A stretch of DNA of 64,000 bases from positions 186,001 to 250,000 of the forward strand of contig NZ_JAAORF010000003.1 of assembly GCF_017696275.1 (NCBI RefSeq). Direction: 5' to 3'. Below, one piece after another: positions 38,058 to 48,133 of the stretch. Source of the stretch: Prochlorococcus marinus XMU1405. Lineage in GTDB: Bacteria > Cyanobacteriota > Cyanobacteriia > PCC-6307 > Cyanobiaceae. The notes under the pieces are model-generated. The model had not been told where the DNA came from and did no database searches. It was given only the letters and a program-made list of their open reading frames with translations. How positions within the stretch are numbered: position 1 is the stretch's first letter; the number at the start of each line of letters is the position of its first letter. A program made the position numbers and the translations under genes.

Positions 38058-39014
38058 TTATTGATAAGCCTCAATAATTTTCTGAACTAAAGGATGACGA
38101 ACTACATCTTCAACAGTTAAATAACAAAATTTTATACCTTGAGTTTTAGAGAAAATTCTCGATGCTTCAATGAGGCCACTTTCCTGATCTTTTTTTAAAT
38201 CAATTTGTGTATTATCTCCATTTACAACCATTTTTGATCTCTCTCCTAATCTGGTCAAAAACATTCTCATTTGAGAGCAAGTAGTATTTTGTGCTTCATC
38301 CAGGATAACTATGGAGTTGTCTAAGGTTCTGCCTCTCATAAATGCCAAAGGAGCAACTTCAATAATTCCCTTATCAATTAAAGAATTTGTTCTGTCAATC
38401 CCGAAAATACTATGTAAAGAATCAAATAGGGGTCTTAAATATGGATCTACTTTTTGTTGCAAATCACCAGGTAGGAATCCCAAACTTTCACCAGCTTCTA
38501 CTGCTGGTCTGGTTAAAACAATTTTTTCAATTTTTTTCTCGTTCAATAACCTTGCCGCGCAAACAGTTGCTAAAAATGTCTTACCAGTTCCAGCAGGGCC
38601 AATTGCGAATGTAAGATCAAAGTTTTCAATAGATTCAACATATTCTTTTTGCCTTATAGTTCTTGGTCTTAAAAATCTTCCTTCTTTGGAACGCGCAAGA
38701 ATTTTTTTTCCAAGTTCAGCATGTGAAGAAGATTCGCCCATATTTAAAGAACTTAAAGCCGCTTTAAGATCTACCTCTGGGACTTCTAACCCTTGTTCCC
38801 AAATTGGTCTTGTTAGTTCCACTAATGCTGAGGCTCTCTCAATTTTAGATATGACACCGTTCATCTCAAGTTGTAAGCCTCTTATAGTTAGAGAAACTCC
38901 TGTAAGAGATTCAAATTTTTTTAAGAAAGAATTACCAGGTCCAGATAATGCTGTAGCGGCATCAGAGCTTGGCAAATCTATTTTGAAGTGACCAGTTTTG
39001 GAAACTTCCTTCAT
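38058..39014 (-). CDS. phoH: PhoH-family ATPase (PhoH-like RNA helicase/NTPase)
   Basis: It has an N-terminal KH-like part and a C-terminal PhoH ATPase domain. Walker A is GPAGTGKT (139-146), then LTRPAVEAGE, LPGDLQQKVDPYLRPL, and Walker B with SIVILDEAQNTT. The length of 318 is normal. PhoH proteins are associated with RNA metabolism; despite the name, phosphate regulation here is not evident. It follows rpsP (36 bases) in the ffh-rpsP-phoH run. Confidence 0.94.
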   Translation of the reverse strand: MKEVSKTGHFKIDLPSSDAATALSGPGNSFLKKFESLTGVSLTIRGLQLEMNGVISKIERASALVELTRPIWEQGLEVPEVDLKAALSSLNMGESSSHAELGKKILARSKEGRFLRPRTIRQKEYVESIENFDLTFAIGPAGTGKTFLATVCAARLLNEKKIEKIVLTRPAVEAGESLGFLPGDLQQKVDPYLRPLFDSLHSIFGIDRTNSLIDKGIIEVAPLAFMRGRTLDNSIVILDEAQNTTCSQMRMFLTRLGERSKMVVNGDNTQIDLKKDQESGLIEASRIFSKTQGIKFCYLTVEDVVRHPLVQKIIEAYQ

Positions 39015-39050
39015 CTAGTTATTTTATAAGAATAAAAATTTATCAAATTA

Positions 39051-39416
39051 CTAGCTTTCAGCTTCATTACTCTCGCTTTCAGCTTTACTACTATCATTTT
39101 CTTCATCTTTAGTTTTAGCCTTAGCTAATTTTTCTTTATCTAACTTTGCTTTACCAATTGCGATAGAAGGTCTTTCTGTTTTTTCTAATAGCCCTCCCTT
39201 TTCTAATAAAGTTCTCACAACATCAGTTGGCTGAGCACCCTGAGTAAGTCTTGTTCTTAAAGCTTCTGTGTCAAGCCTAGTTTCCTTAGTTCTTGGATTA
39301 TAAAAACCTAGTTCTTGTAGAGGTCTACCATCTCTTCTGGAAGTACTATTGCATGCAACAATTCTGAAACTTGCCTCTTTTTTCTTTCCAAAGCGCTTAA
39401 GGCGCAATTTAATCAT
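39051..39416 (-). CDS. rpsP: 30S ribosomal protein S16
   Basis: Small-subunit protein. The core [20 protein letters not shown] and [16 protein letters not shown] is canonical. At 121 residues it is longer than the roughly 80-residue core. The extra C-terminus, rich in Lys, Glu and Ser, is disordered-looking and common in cyanobacterial S16. It lies between ffh and phoH. Confidence 0.97.
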   Translation of the reverse strand: MIKLRLKRFGKKKEASFRIVACNSTSRRDGRPLQELGFYNPRTKETRLDTEALRTRLTQGAQPTDVVRTLLEKGGLLEKTERPSIAIGKAKLDKEKLAKAKTKDEENDSSKAESESNEAES

Positions 39417-39470
39417 TTTAAATTAATGCGTTTTTAATAATAATATCATTTAAAGGTAAAAATATAGAAA

Positions 39471-40940
39471 CTATAAATCTGCAAAGCCTTTTTTCTTTTT
39501 ATTATTTTTTTGTTTTTTCATTGGCTTATTACCACTCATTCCTCCCATTCCTGGCATTCCTCCCATTCCTGGCATCCCTGGCATCCCTCCCATTCCTGGC
39601 ATTCCTCCCATTCCTGGCATTCCTCCCATTCCTGGCATCCCTCCGTTCGACATTTGTTTCATAAAGCCTCTCATTCTTTGAAAGTCAGCTAATACTTTAT
39701 CTACATCTTTTGCCTCATAACCGCTACCCTGAGCGATTCTTTGTCTTCTTGAAGGGTGAGCAGCAAGAACCTCAGGTTTTTGTTTCTCCTCAAGAGTCAT
39801 TGAAGAGATCATTGATTCTATTTTCTTAAGTTGATCTTCTCCATCTTTTATCATCCCATCATCAATTTTATTCATTCCAGGAATCAATTTAATCAATCCC
39901 CCAAGTGATCCCATCCTTTTAATTAATCTCATTTGCTTAACAAAATCATTAAAATCGAAAGTCGCTTCTTGAAGTTTCTTTTGCATCGCTTCTGCATCAG
40001 CAAGTTCAACTTCTTTTTGTGCTTTTTCAACAAGTGTCAATACATCGCCCATGCCTAAAATTCTGCTGGCCATTCTCTCTGGATGAAATGGTTGCAGTGC
40101 CTCTATTTTTTCACCTACACCTATAAATTTAATTGGTTTACCACTTATTTTTCTTATTGATAAAGCAGCTCCACCCCTTGAGTCACCATCCAACTTAGTT
40201 AATATGGCCCCTGTGATTCCTACTTTTTCATGAAATGACTTTGTTAAGTCTGCAGCTTCTTGCCCAATCATTGAATCAACAACAAGCAAAACCTCATCAG
40301 GATTAGAAACTTCTTTTATTCGAACCATTTCACTCATCATGGAGTCATCAATTTGCAATCTTCCTGCGGTGTCAATTATTATCGAATTAAAATCATTTTC
40401 ACTAGCAAAATTCAATGCATCCTTTGCGATCTCTTCTGGTTTGCTATTTTTTTCTTTAGCTGAAAAAACTTCCAAGTCATATTGACTTCCCAATGTTTTA
40501 AGCTGCTCAACAGCTGCTGGTCGATAAATATCTGCAGCCACCAAAAGAACTTTTTTATCTTTTTCCTTCAAATAAAGTCCTAATTTTCCTGTTGCAGTTG
40601 TTTTGCCAGCTCCCTGAAGTCCAGCCATCAAAATGACTGTAGGACTATTTTCATTCTCGTTTAAGGGAGAATTTTCATTCCCCATAATATTAATCAATTC
40701 TTTATTTACAACTTCTATAAATTTTTGACCTGGGTTTACACCCCTAACTACTTCTTCTCCAATTGCTTTATCCTTGACATCTGATATAAATTCTTTTACT
40801 ACAGACAAACTAACATCTGCATCAAGGAGTGCTCTTTTTACCTCCTTCAAGGCATCGTTAATATTATTTTCACTAATTTTTGCTTCGCCTCTTAAACCCT
40901 TTACTGCGTCTTCAAAGCGTGAAGAGAGTTCATCAAACAT
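39471..40940 (-). CDS. ffh: Signal recognition particle protein Ffh
   Basis: GTPase that binds signal peptides and SRP RNA and targets nascent membrane proteins with FtsY. The N domain is followed by the G domain with P-loop GLQGAGKT (107-114), IIDTAGRL and TKLDGDSRGGAA. The Met-rich M domain contains KQMRLIKRMGSLGGLIKLIPG. The C-terminus carries a Gly-Met-Pro tandem repeat near residues 444-470. The 489 residues match cyanobacterial Ffh. Confidence 0.97.
   Translation of the reverse strand: MFDELSSRFEDAVKGLRGEAKISENNINDALKEVKRALLDADVSLSVVKEFISDVKDKAIGEEVVRGVNPGQKFIEVVNKELINIMGNENSPLNENENSPTVILMAGLQGAGKTTATGKLGLYLKEKDKKVLLVAADIYRPAAVEQLKTLGSQYDLEVFSAKEKNSKPEEIAKDALNFASENDFNSIIIDTAGRLQIDDSMMSEMVRIKEVSNPDEVLLVVDSMIGQEAADLTKSFHEKVGITGAILTKLDGDSRGGAALSIRKISGKPIKFIGVGEKIEALQPFHPERMASRILGMGDVLTLVEKAQKEVELADAEAMQKKLQEATFDFNDFVKQMRLIKRMGSLGGLIKLIPGMNKIDDGMIKDGEDQLKKIESMISSMTLEEKQKPEVLAAHPSRRQRIAQGSGYEAKDVDKVLADFQRMRGFMKQMSNGGMPGMGGMPGMGGMPGMGGMPGMPGMGGMPGMGGMSGNKPMKKQKNNKKKKGFADL
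39537..39646. repeat. Tandem repeat in the 3' end of ffh
   Basis: The unit CATTCCTCCCATTCCTGG and shorter variants recur on the plus strand, coding on the minus strand for GMGGMPGM-type repeats. It is locally GC-rich and low in complexity, so it is prone to copy-number change and to spurious ORFs in other frames. Confidence 0.85.
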
Positions 40941-40987
40941 TATTAAAAAGTAATTTTAATTATTATAGATGATCTTGAAGTTTGTAA

Positions 40988-43093
40988 TTACAAGCCGCTC
41001 ACGAAATCAACCAATTTCCACGATTTATTTGAAAAACCCAAAATATATTTAACTTTTAGGGGATTTAAAGATGTTTCATTAATAAATTCTCCAGAATTCT
41101 TTACTAACTTCTCTAGATAATTCAATTCTACTAAAACAACTATCCGAGATGAGGTTTGCGATTCAAGATCAATCTTACGTATTTGGGAATTAATCTCCTT
41201 ATAAATTCCTTTCTTGATATCGTTCTGTCTTTCTTCGATTGTTCGATCAATTAGACCTTTACTAACAATCTTGGAAAGATTAATTTCATTCTTTCCAGCT
41301 AAGTAATTACTTTTACTTAAAAGCCATTCATTAATTAAATTCCTTATATCTTCCAAAGAAGGTGAAGCAGTATTAAGTTCTTTGAATTCATAGGAAATAA
41401 TTGAAGTAGATTTCTCAGGATTAGAAGTTAATTTATTTAAAGGATTTTTTTTTATTTCTTGAATAATATCTTTCTTAATAACCTTTTTATTCTCATCTAC
41501 GGCTATAAGAGCTTTATCTGCATCAGCGTCATTCTGAAGTGAGTTTTTAAAATTATTTCTTAAAAATCCAATCCCAATACCAAATGCAAATAAGATTAAA
41601 AACACATATACATAAATCAAATAAGGTGACCCACCAATAATCTCTTGATCCTTCAAAAATTCACCAAAACTAAACTTTAATTCAGCAATTTTTTCAATTA
41701 AGTACCTATAAGCTTCTATAGGTTTGTTCTTAAAGATTTCCTCATTAAATTTATTCTCTTGGATATCAATCTTTTCATATTCTTGTTTAATGCCACCAGG
41801 CCAAGGTAATCTTCTTTCATCTAAATTAACCGAGGAACTATCAAAATCTTCAGTAATGTTTATTGAAGATTCTTTTTTTATCTGTTGCTTTTGAAGATTA
41901 GATTTAATTGTAGTCTTGATAGATTTCTTTTCTAATTTTTCAATAAATTCCTGAATTTCTCTATCTTCAAACCAAGAATCTAAATCTACTTCTTTTAAGT
42001 CAATGTCTCTGTAACCAACTAAAACATCATTCTCTAACCAATTTTTACAGAAAATACATATAGCTTCTAATTTATTACCTGGATAATTATTAAGCCAATC
42101 TTGTAAATTTTCATCAGAACTGCTAGAGAACCTTGCAGAAGCTTGATCAATATCCGCTAAAAGGAGATCTAAGCAACCTATGAGAGGCATTGAATCAAGA
42201 CCTGATAAATTCAGTTTCTTTAAAATTCTTCTTGCTTCAAATAATTTTTCAGGTTTTCTTCTTGAGAATCCAATTGCTGTTAAAGATAGAAAAGCTAAAA
42301 ATCCTGCTTCTAATGAACCTCTTTTTTGTAATTCAAGAAACAAATCTATCTGTTCTTGTACTGTCAAAAATGGCTTTATTTGTTTAAAAAAAGCTTCAAA
42401 TTCTTGCTGATTTAGATAATTTCTATATTCAGATTTATTATTACCTTCCAAACCACCTCTTTTGATTATTAAATTTTCCAACATACTTAATCCTTTTTTA
42501 TGCGAATCCTGATCATTTAATTCTCTACTAAGCAAATCTAGGATCCTGTAAGGAAGCAGAGCAAGCAGATCTTCTTCCAGTTCTTGTCTTCTGTCTCCAA
42601 GCTTTCCCATTCTCTGAAGGAGTTGTATCCCCTCAGATAAAAAGTCTGCAGCGTTTGAGTAGGATCTAAGCTGCTGTTCATGAATTGCTGAATCTCTTGC
42701 GGTTAAAGCAGCTAACAAAGTAAGATCTGCTTCTCTACTACTTCCTAAAGCTGGAGTTTGGGGAGGCTGCAAAGCTTTTCTTGTCATTTTAAAAGCTTCT
42801 TTTGGGGAACCTGATTCCCAAAGAAGTATTAAGCCTGCTACTTCTCTATTTGAAGAAAACTCTAATCCAGATGAACCATTTAATAACAAGTTTTCGTATT
42901 CTCTTCTGTTTTCTGGATTTGTAAGCAAATCAGCAGTTAGGCGAAGCAACTCTGATCTTTGGGTTAAAACTTCATAAGTAAATCCCTCATCAGGAGTTTT
43001 GTCCAAACGTAATTGAAAAGCTCTTAATATCTCCTCAGAGGATGCCGAGGGGCTGACGCCAATTAAACGAAAATGGTCTAATGGAAGTTCCAA
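40988..43093 (-). CDS. ftn2: Cell division protein Ftn2/ZipN (ARC6 homologue)
   Basis: Cyanobacterial divisome organiser that tethers FtsZ to the membrane, ancestor of plastid ARC6. The first 70 residues are J-domain-like (LPLDHFRLIGVSPSASSEEI). A long helical region follows, then one membrane helix near 503-524 (YVYVFLILFAFGIGIGF). The C-terminal part from about 580 has the ARC6 IMS-like fold, ending KVKYILGFSNKSWKLVDF. The length of 701 is typical. It is divergent from pdhA. Confidence 0.92.
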   Translation of the reverse strand: MELPLDHFRLIGVSPSASSEEILRAFQLRLDKTPDEGFTYEVLTQRSELLRLTADLLTNPENRREYENLLLNGSSGLEFSSNREVAGLILLWESGSPKEAFKMTRKALQPPQTPALGSSREADLTLLAALTARDSAIHEQQLRSYSNAADFLSEGIQLLQRMGKLGDRRQELEEDLLALLPYRILDLLSRELNDQDSHKKGLSMLENLIIKRGGLEGNNKSEYRNYLNQQEFEAFFKQIKPFLTVQEQIDLFLELQKRGSLEAGFLAFLSLTAIGFSRRKPEKLFEARRILKKLNLSGLDSMPLIGCLDLLLADIDQASARFSSSSDENLQDWLNNYPGNKLEAICIFCKNWLENDVLVGYRDIDLKEVDLDSWFEDREIQEFIEKLEKKSIKTTIKSNLQKQQIKKESSINITEDFDSSSVNLDERRLPWPGGIKQEYEKIDIQENKFNEEIFKNKPIEAYRYLIEKIAELKFSFGEFLKDQEIIGGSPYLIYVYVFLILFAFGIGIGFLRNNFKNSLQNDADADKALIAVDENKKVIKKDIIQEIKKNPLNKLTSNPEKSTSIISYEFKELNTASPSLEDIRNLINEWLLSKSNYLAGKNEINLSKIVSKGLIDRTIEERQNDIKKGIYKEINSQIRKIDLESQTSSRIVVLVELNYLEKLVKNSGEFINETSLNPLKVKYILGFSNKSWKLVDFVSGL

Positions 43094-43206
43094 ACAAATA
43101 TCCTATTGAAAATTCTTAGACAAATTTTATCAAGTTAAAAATATTTTTCATAAGGTCTTACAGACTTATTAAAAAAAATCATGAAAATCGACCTTCACGG
43201 CTTAGA

Positions 43207-44280
43207 ATGTTAACAAATCAAAACTTCATTAAGGTATTTTTCTTGGAAACACATGTAGAGAGAATCTCAAATCTTCAAGACATAAAAAAAGCCCAATTAA
43301 ATCGAGAAACCGGATTATTTCTTTATGAAGATATGACCCTCGGGCGAAGATTCGAAGATAAGTGTGCAGAAATGTACTACAGAGGAAAAATGTTTGGTTT
43401 TGTTCATTTATACAACGGACAGGAAGCTATAAGCACTGGAGTAATTGGCGCCATGAAAAAGAAACATGATTGGTTTTGTAGTACCTACCGCGATCATGTC
43501 CATGCGTTAAGTGCAGGAGTTCCCTCCTTTGAAGTTATGAGTGAGCTTTTTGGCAAAGCTACAGGTTGTAGTAAAGGAAGAGGAGGATCAATGCACTTAT
43601 TTTCCAAAGAACATCACTTATTGGGAGGATATGCATTTATTGGAGAAGGGATTCCAGTTGCTTTAGGATCAGCCTTTTCAAGTAAATACAAAAAGGAAGT
43701 TGCAGGTAATAAAAGTAGTGATGCAGTAACTGCAGCATTTTTTGGAGATGGGACCTGCAATAATGGTCAGTTTTTTGAATGTTTAAATATGGCGCAATTA
43801 TGGAAATTACCCATAATTTTCGTTGTTGAGAATAATAAATGGGCTATTGGTATGGCTCACGATAGAGCAACCAGTAATCCCGAAATCTGGAGAAAAGCCT
43901 CTGCTTTTGGGATGCATGGCGAAGAAGTTGATGGCATGGATGTATTAGCAGTAAGAGGAGCAGCACAAAGAGCTATTGAGCGAGCTAGAGCAGGAGAAGG
44001 TCCCACTCTTTTAGAATGCTTGACCTATAGGTTTAGAGGCCATTCTCTTGCAGATCCTGATGAATTAAGGTCTGAGAAAGAAAAGGAGTTTTGGGCGAAA
44101 AGAGATCCTATAAAGAAATTAGCCAAAGAAATTATTGATGGGAAATTCGCAACAGAAGAAGAATTAAAAAGTATTGAAAAGAGAATAGATACAGAAATCT
44201 CTGAATCAGTTAAAAATGCCTTAGATGCACCTGAACCACCCTCAGAGGAATTAACTAAATATATTTGGGCCGAAGATTAA
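43207..44280 (+). CDS. pdhA: Pyruvate dehydrogenase E1 component, alpha subunit
   Basis: Thiamine-diphosphate enzyme that decarboxylates pyruvate. The TPP motif runs from [11 protein letters not shown] to [10 protein letters not shown] (GDG...NN). Phosphorylation-loop-like [14 protein letters not shown] and [12 protein letters not shown] are also present. At 357 residues it is normal. A TTG at 43243 starting [10 protein letters not shown] is a plausible alternative start, since homology begins near there. Lpd, the E3 subunit, is encoded at 52811-54250. Confidence 0.96.
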   Translation: MLTNQNFIKVFFLETHVERISNLQDIKKAQLNRETGLFLYEDMTLGRRFEDKCAEMYYRGKMFGFVHLYNGQEAISTGVIGAMKKKHDWFCSTYRDHVHALSAGVPSFEVMSELFGKATGCSKGRGGSMHLFSKEHHLLGGYAFIGEGIPVALGSAFSSKYKKEVAGNKSSDAVTAAFFGDGTCNNGQFFECLNMAQLWKLPIIFVVENNKWAIGMAHDRATSNPEIWRKASAFGMHGEEVDGMDVLAVRGAAQRAIERARAGEGPTLLECLTYRFRGHSLADPDELRSEKEKEFWAKRDPIKKLAKEIIDGKFATEEELKSIEKRIDTEISESVKNALDAPEPPSEELTKYIWAED

Positions 44281-44281
44281 T

Positions 44282-45223
44282 TTAAATACTGCTTGGTAAT
44301 TTTCTAGTTAAATTTCGTAATTTTCTTAATGCTTTAAGTTCAACTTGCCTTACTCTCTCCCTAGAAACTTCTAGTAATCTTCCTATTTCAGCTAATGTAT
44401 GTCTTTCATTTCCATCCAGTCCAAACCTCAATTTAAGAACATGTTGCTCTTGCTCGCTCAAATGACTCAGCCACTTCCCAAGTTGCTCTTGATGCATTTT
44501 CTGTTCAACTTGATCTAGAGGCTCTTCATTGTTACTATCTGCAATTAAATCGCCTAAAAAGCTACGACCATCATCTCCATTAACTGGAGCATCTAAACTA
44601 CTCGTTGATAATGCTTGTCTTAAAACAGAATCCAATTCTTCTACATCAATCTCCATTGCTTCTGCGATTTCAATTCTGCTTGGCATCGCACCAAGTTTAT
44701 GCGCTAACTCTCTACTAACTTTTCGTATAGATGCTAGTCTCTCGCTTAAATGAACTGGCAAACGGATCGTTCGTGATTGGCATGCAATTGCTCTAGTCAT
44801 ACTTTGTCGAATCCACCAAAAAGCATACGTTGAAAACTTATATCCTCTTGTTGGATCAAATTTTTCAACAGCCCTCTCCAAACCAAGTGACCCTTCTTGA
44901 ACTAAATCAAGAAGTTCAAGCCCTTTACCTTGATATTTTTTTGCAACACTGACAACTAGTCGTAAATTTGCTTTCATCATTCTCTCTTTGGCTCTTCTAC
45001 CAATTTTTATTGTCCTTTTTTGCTGAATTGTAAATTCTTTAGTTTTTTCATTTAATTGACCATCTTCTGTAAGAATCATCATCTTCTGAACTTGATTACC
45101 CAATTCAATCTCTTCAGCAGGTGTTAATAAAGGCACTCTTCCTATGTTCTGTAAATACCAACTAATAGGATCATTCCCTCTTCTTTTTTGTGGCTCTGCT
45201 TCGACTGGTAATGATGAAACCAT
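44282..45223 (-). CDS. Group 2 RpoD-type sigma-70 factor
   Basis: Alternative sigma factor of the type numerous in cyanobacteria. Region 1.2 starts at [18 protein letters not shown]. Region 2 has [16 protein letters not shown] and the -10-binding [19 protein letters not shown]. Region 4.2 has [20 protein letters not shown]. It lacks the long N-terminal region of SigA, and the 313 residues fit group 2. Only 1 base separates its stop from that of the convergent pdhA. Confidence 0.93.
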   Translation of the reverse strand: MVSSLPVEAEPQKRRGNDPISWYLQNIGRVPLLTPAEEIELGNQVQKMMILTEDGQLNEKTKEFTIQQKRTIKIGRRAKERMMKANLRLVVSVAKKYQGKGLELLDLVQEGSLGLERAVEKFDPTRGYKFSTYAFWWIRQSMTRAIACQSRTIRLPVHLSERLASIRKVSRELAHKLGAMPSRIEIAEAMEIDVEELDSVLRQALSTSSLDAPVNGDDGRSFLGDLIADSNNEEPLDQVEQKMHQEQLGKWLSHLSEQEQHVLKLRFGLDGNERHTLAEIGRLLEVSRERVRQVELKALRKLRNLTRKLPSSI

Positions 45224-45363
45224 TTTATGACCTGAATTAGGTATTAAAACTTTCCTACATTTTTTTGTAAATAGCCCAATATTTAATGCGCTCTTCAGAT
45301 TTCATGTAATATTTGTATATTTATGTGTTTAAAACTAGAAATAACTCTCTTAAATTGTTTCTT

Positions 45364-46929
45364 TCAAGATATTTGTCTCATTTTTCTATTTCTCATTAAT
45401 CTTGATAATTCATCACCAATAGCAGATGCATTTGACCCCTTTTTACATTTTGATGCAGCAAATGAATGTAAAAGTACGTATTTCGCAAAAAATTCAGTTG
45501 ATATTTTTTTACTCAAGTTTAAATCAATTGCAGAACTGCCAGCTATAAACCCAGATAAAAGATCACCCAATCCTGCTCTTGCTGTCTGAGAATCAGTCCC
45601 AAAAAGTTGCCATACTTTTTTATTATCAGCAACTATGCTGTTAGCTCCTTTTAACAAAATACCAATATTGAATTCTTTTGCTGCATTAAGAGCTAGTTCA
45701 ACATTAGTCTCACCTTTAATATTAGGGAATAACCTAGAAAACTCTTTTATATGTGGTGTAATCCATGTTTTAAATTTTCTTTCAAAAAAGAATTTTGATC
45801 CTAATTGAGATTCCGAAATTCTATTAAGTGCATCAGCATCCAAGATCAATAATCCTCCAAAATCCATAAGATAGTCTTTTGATTTTTGCCAATCATCATT
45901 ATCAATTCCTATTCCTGGACCGACAGCTAATGAATCAAAAGCACTTAAATCAATATTCCTTAATGCACTTAATAAAGATGCATTCCCATTTTGGTTAGAT
46001 TGCATAGTTTCTTTTAAAACTATTTCTGGGGCAACTTGCCAAATAGATTCAGCAACTATCTCAGGAAGGACCGCAGATATAAAGCCTGCTCCACTTGATA
46101 TAGCCCCTTTTAATGCCAAGTATGCAGCACCGGGATATTTTTCACTTCCGGCTATTATTAATGTCCTACCTCTTTGATATTTGTTGTAATTTTTTGGTAG
46201 AGAAGGTAAATCAATATTTTTTATATCTTTGTAAGTAACCTTAAAAATCTTTTTATCAACTTTGGACAGTTTACTAGTAGACATCCCAACATCTATATGG
46301 TGCAATTCTCCAATAAAAGGCAAAGCAGAATCTTGGGTCAACCCAATTTTATAAAGACCAATGACCAAGGTATAATCTGCTCTTACTGCATTATCTAAAA
46401 AAGGCTCTCCTTTATCAGGACATAATCCTGTTGGAATATCAATACTTATTACCTTTCCATATTTTTTATGAAATTTTTGATTAAACAGTTTAATTAATTT
46501 ATCATCAACTTTTCTTGTTTGATTATTACCAAAAACTGCATCAATCCAAAGCTCTTTCCCATTTGCATCAGGAGGCTCTACTAATTTTGTGACACCAATA
46601 GATGTAAGATAATTAAGGTGGTTATTTGTTAATGTTTTTTTTATCGGGAATGGACACCATACCTGAACATAAAAACCTCTCAAAAAAAGTTCTCTAGCAA
46701 TTACTGCACCATCCCCGCCATTATGCCCAGGACCTATAAAAACAGTTATTCCATGCTTGAGAAGAGGTTTCTTTTTTAAGAGCCATCTACTAATTTGGAT
46801 ACCAGCTTTTTCCATCAATGCTTCTTGTGGCATTCCATCAGAAAACATTTCTTTCTCTAATATCAACATTTGCTTTGAATCAACAATTAAATGTTCAGAG
46901 TCAATTGTTGGCCATACAATTTCATTCAT
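45364..46929 (-). CDS. nnr: Bifunctional NAD(P)H-hydrate epimerase / ADP-dependent dehydratase
   Basis: Repairs hydrated NAD(P)H. The N-terminal YjeF epimerase domain (1 to about 215) has IGPGHNGGDGAVIAREL and IDIPTGLCPDKG. The C-terminal ribokinase-like dehydratase has LIIAGSEKYPGAAYLA, AVGPGIG, LDADALN and the catalytic Asp in ARAGLGDLLSGFIAG. The length of 521 matches the fused form. It is divergent from mnmA, 46 bases apart. Confidence 0.94.
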   Translation of the reverse strand: MNEIVWPTIDSEHLIVDSKQMLILEKEMFSDGMPQEALMEKAGIQISRWLLKKKPLLKHGITVFIGPGHNGGDGAVIARELFLRGFYVQVWCPFPIKKTLTNNHLNYLTSIGVTKLVEPPDANGKELWIDAVFGNNQTRKVDDKLIKLFNQKFHKKYGKVISIDIPTGLCPDKGEPFLDNAVRADYTLVIGLYKIGLTQDSALPFIGELHHIDVGMSTSKLSKVDKKIFKVTYKDIKNIDLPSLPKNYNKYQRGRTLIIAGSEKYPGAAYLALKGAISSGAGFISAVLPEIVAESIWQVAPEIVLKETMQSNQNGNASLLSALRNIDLSAFDSLAVGPGIGIDNDDWQKSKDYLMDFGGLLILDADALNRISESQLGSKFFFERKFKTWITPHIKEFSRLFPNIKGETNVELALNAAKEFNIGILLKGANSIVADNKKVWQLFGTDSQTARAGLGDLLSGFIAGSSAIDLNLSKKISTEFFAKYVLLHSFAASKCKKGSNASAIGDELSRLMRNRKMRQIS

Positions 46930-46975
46930 AATGAGTACAAAGCAATTGAAGTACTGTTCAAAAATTTAAACTTCC

Positions 46976-48133
46976 ATGTTAAAGACACAAAAGGATAAAA
47001 AATTAGAGAACTTTTTTTCTTCTAATAATAAAACTAAAAAGAAGAAAAATATTATTGTAGGTCTTTCTGGTGGCGTAGATAGTTCCCTTTCAGCTGCCCT
47101 TCTTGTAGAAAGAGGCTGGGATGTTGAGGGACTAACTCTTTGGCTAATGAAAGGACAAGGCTCCTGTTGTTCTGAAGGATTAGTAGATGCTGCTGGCCTT
47201 TGTGAAGATTTGGGAATTAATCATAAAATAATAGACTCAAGAGAAATTTTCGAAAGAGAGGTAATTAAAAAAACTACTGAAAGCTATGAGAAAGGATTCA
47301 CTCCACTTCCATGTTCGATGTGCAACAAGAATGTGAAGTTTGAAGAGATGCTCAATTACGCAATAAGCAAAAAAGACTTTACTCATATTGCGACCGGACA
47401 TTACGCAAGGATAAACAAATCATCTTATGCTAAAAAACTTAATTGCAACAGCCTTGTATTTAAGGAATTCCTTCTTCTTAGAGGTGCTGACAAAAACAAA
47501 GACCAAAGTTATTTTCTTTATTCTCTTTCTCAAGAAGTACTAAGCAGATTAGAATTTCCTCTTGGCGAAATGAAAAAAGAAGAAACAAGAAAGGAAGCAC
47601 TCAGATTAGGCCTTAGAACTGCTCAAAAACCAGAAAGTCAAGATTTATGTTTAGTTGAGCATTATGGATCAATGCAGATATTTATCGACAAACACATAGA
47701 ACCCAAAGAAGGAAAAATTGTACATGTAAAGGGGAAAGTCCTTGGAACTCATAATGGAATTCAGCACTTTACCGTAGGTCAGAGAAAAGGGTTGGGCATT
47801 GCTTGGCCGGAACCACTATATGTAAAAAGTTTAGACAAGGTAAAAAACATAGTTTATGTAGCAGATAAAAGTGATCTATTTAATAAAGAAGCAATAATTA
47901 GTAAGGTTAACTGGGTTTCAATCGAAGAACCTGAGCAAGAGATAGAAGTAGAAGCACAAATCAGATATAGAAGTAATCCAGTAAAAGGTACATTAATACC
48001 TTTGAAAAATTTAAGTAATACAACTACAACATTTAAATTAATTTTTGAAGAAAGTCAAAGTTCGGTAACGCCCGGACAAGCTGCAGTTTTTTATAAAGGA
48101 GAAATTTTATTAGGTGGTGGATTAATTAGTTAA
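46976..48133 (+). CDS. mnmA: tRNA-specific 2-thiouridylase MnmA
   Basis: Thiolates U34 of tRNA-Lys/Glu/Gln. The PP-loop is GLSGGVDSS (29-37). The catalytic cysteines sit in [11 protein letters not shown] and in [12 protein letters not shown], and the [19 protein letters not shown] segment is typical. The length of 385 is slightly long because of a Lys/Asn-rich N-terminus before the domain. Its last 8 bases overlap the convergent lnt. Confidence 0.96.
   Translation: MLKTQKDKKLENFFSSNNKTKKKKNIIVGLSGGVDSSLSAALLVERGWDVEGLTLWLMKGQGSCCSEGLVDAAGLCEDLGINHKIIDSREIFEREVIKKTTESYEKGFTPLPCSMCNKNVKFEEMLNYAISKKDFTHIATGHYARINKSSYAKKLNCNSLVFKEFLLLRGADKNKDQSYFLYSLSQEVLSRLEFPLGEMKKEETRKEALRLGLRTAQKPESQDLCLVEHYGSMQIFIDKHIEPKEGKIVHVKGKVLGTHNGIQHFTVGQRKGLGIAWPEPLYVKSLDKVKNIVYVADKSDLFNKEAIISKVNWVSIEEPEQEIEVEAQIRYRSNPVKGTLIPLKNLSNTTTTFKLIFEESQSSVTPGQAAVFYKGEILLGGGLIS

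Noticed and set aside
39510-39692. Plus-strand ORF with His-Ser-Trp repeats
   Set aside because: It is the opposite-strand reading of the ffh tandem repeat and has no independent support.
43180-43206. Upstream ATG at 43180 as the start of pdhA
   Set aside because: The frame from this ATG does not continue into pdhA; homology begins around residues 13-20 of the chosen frame.
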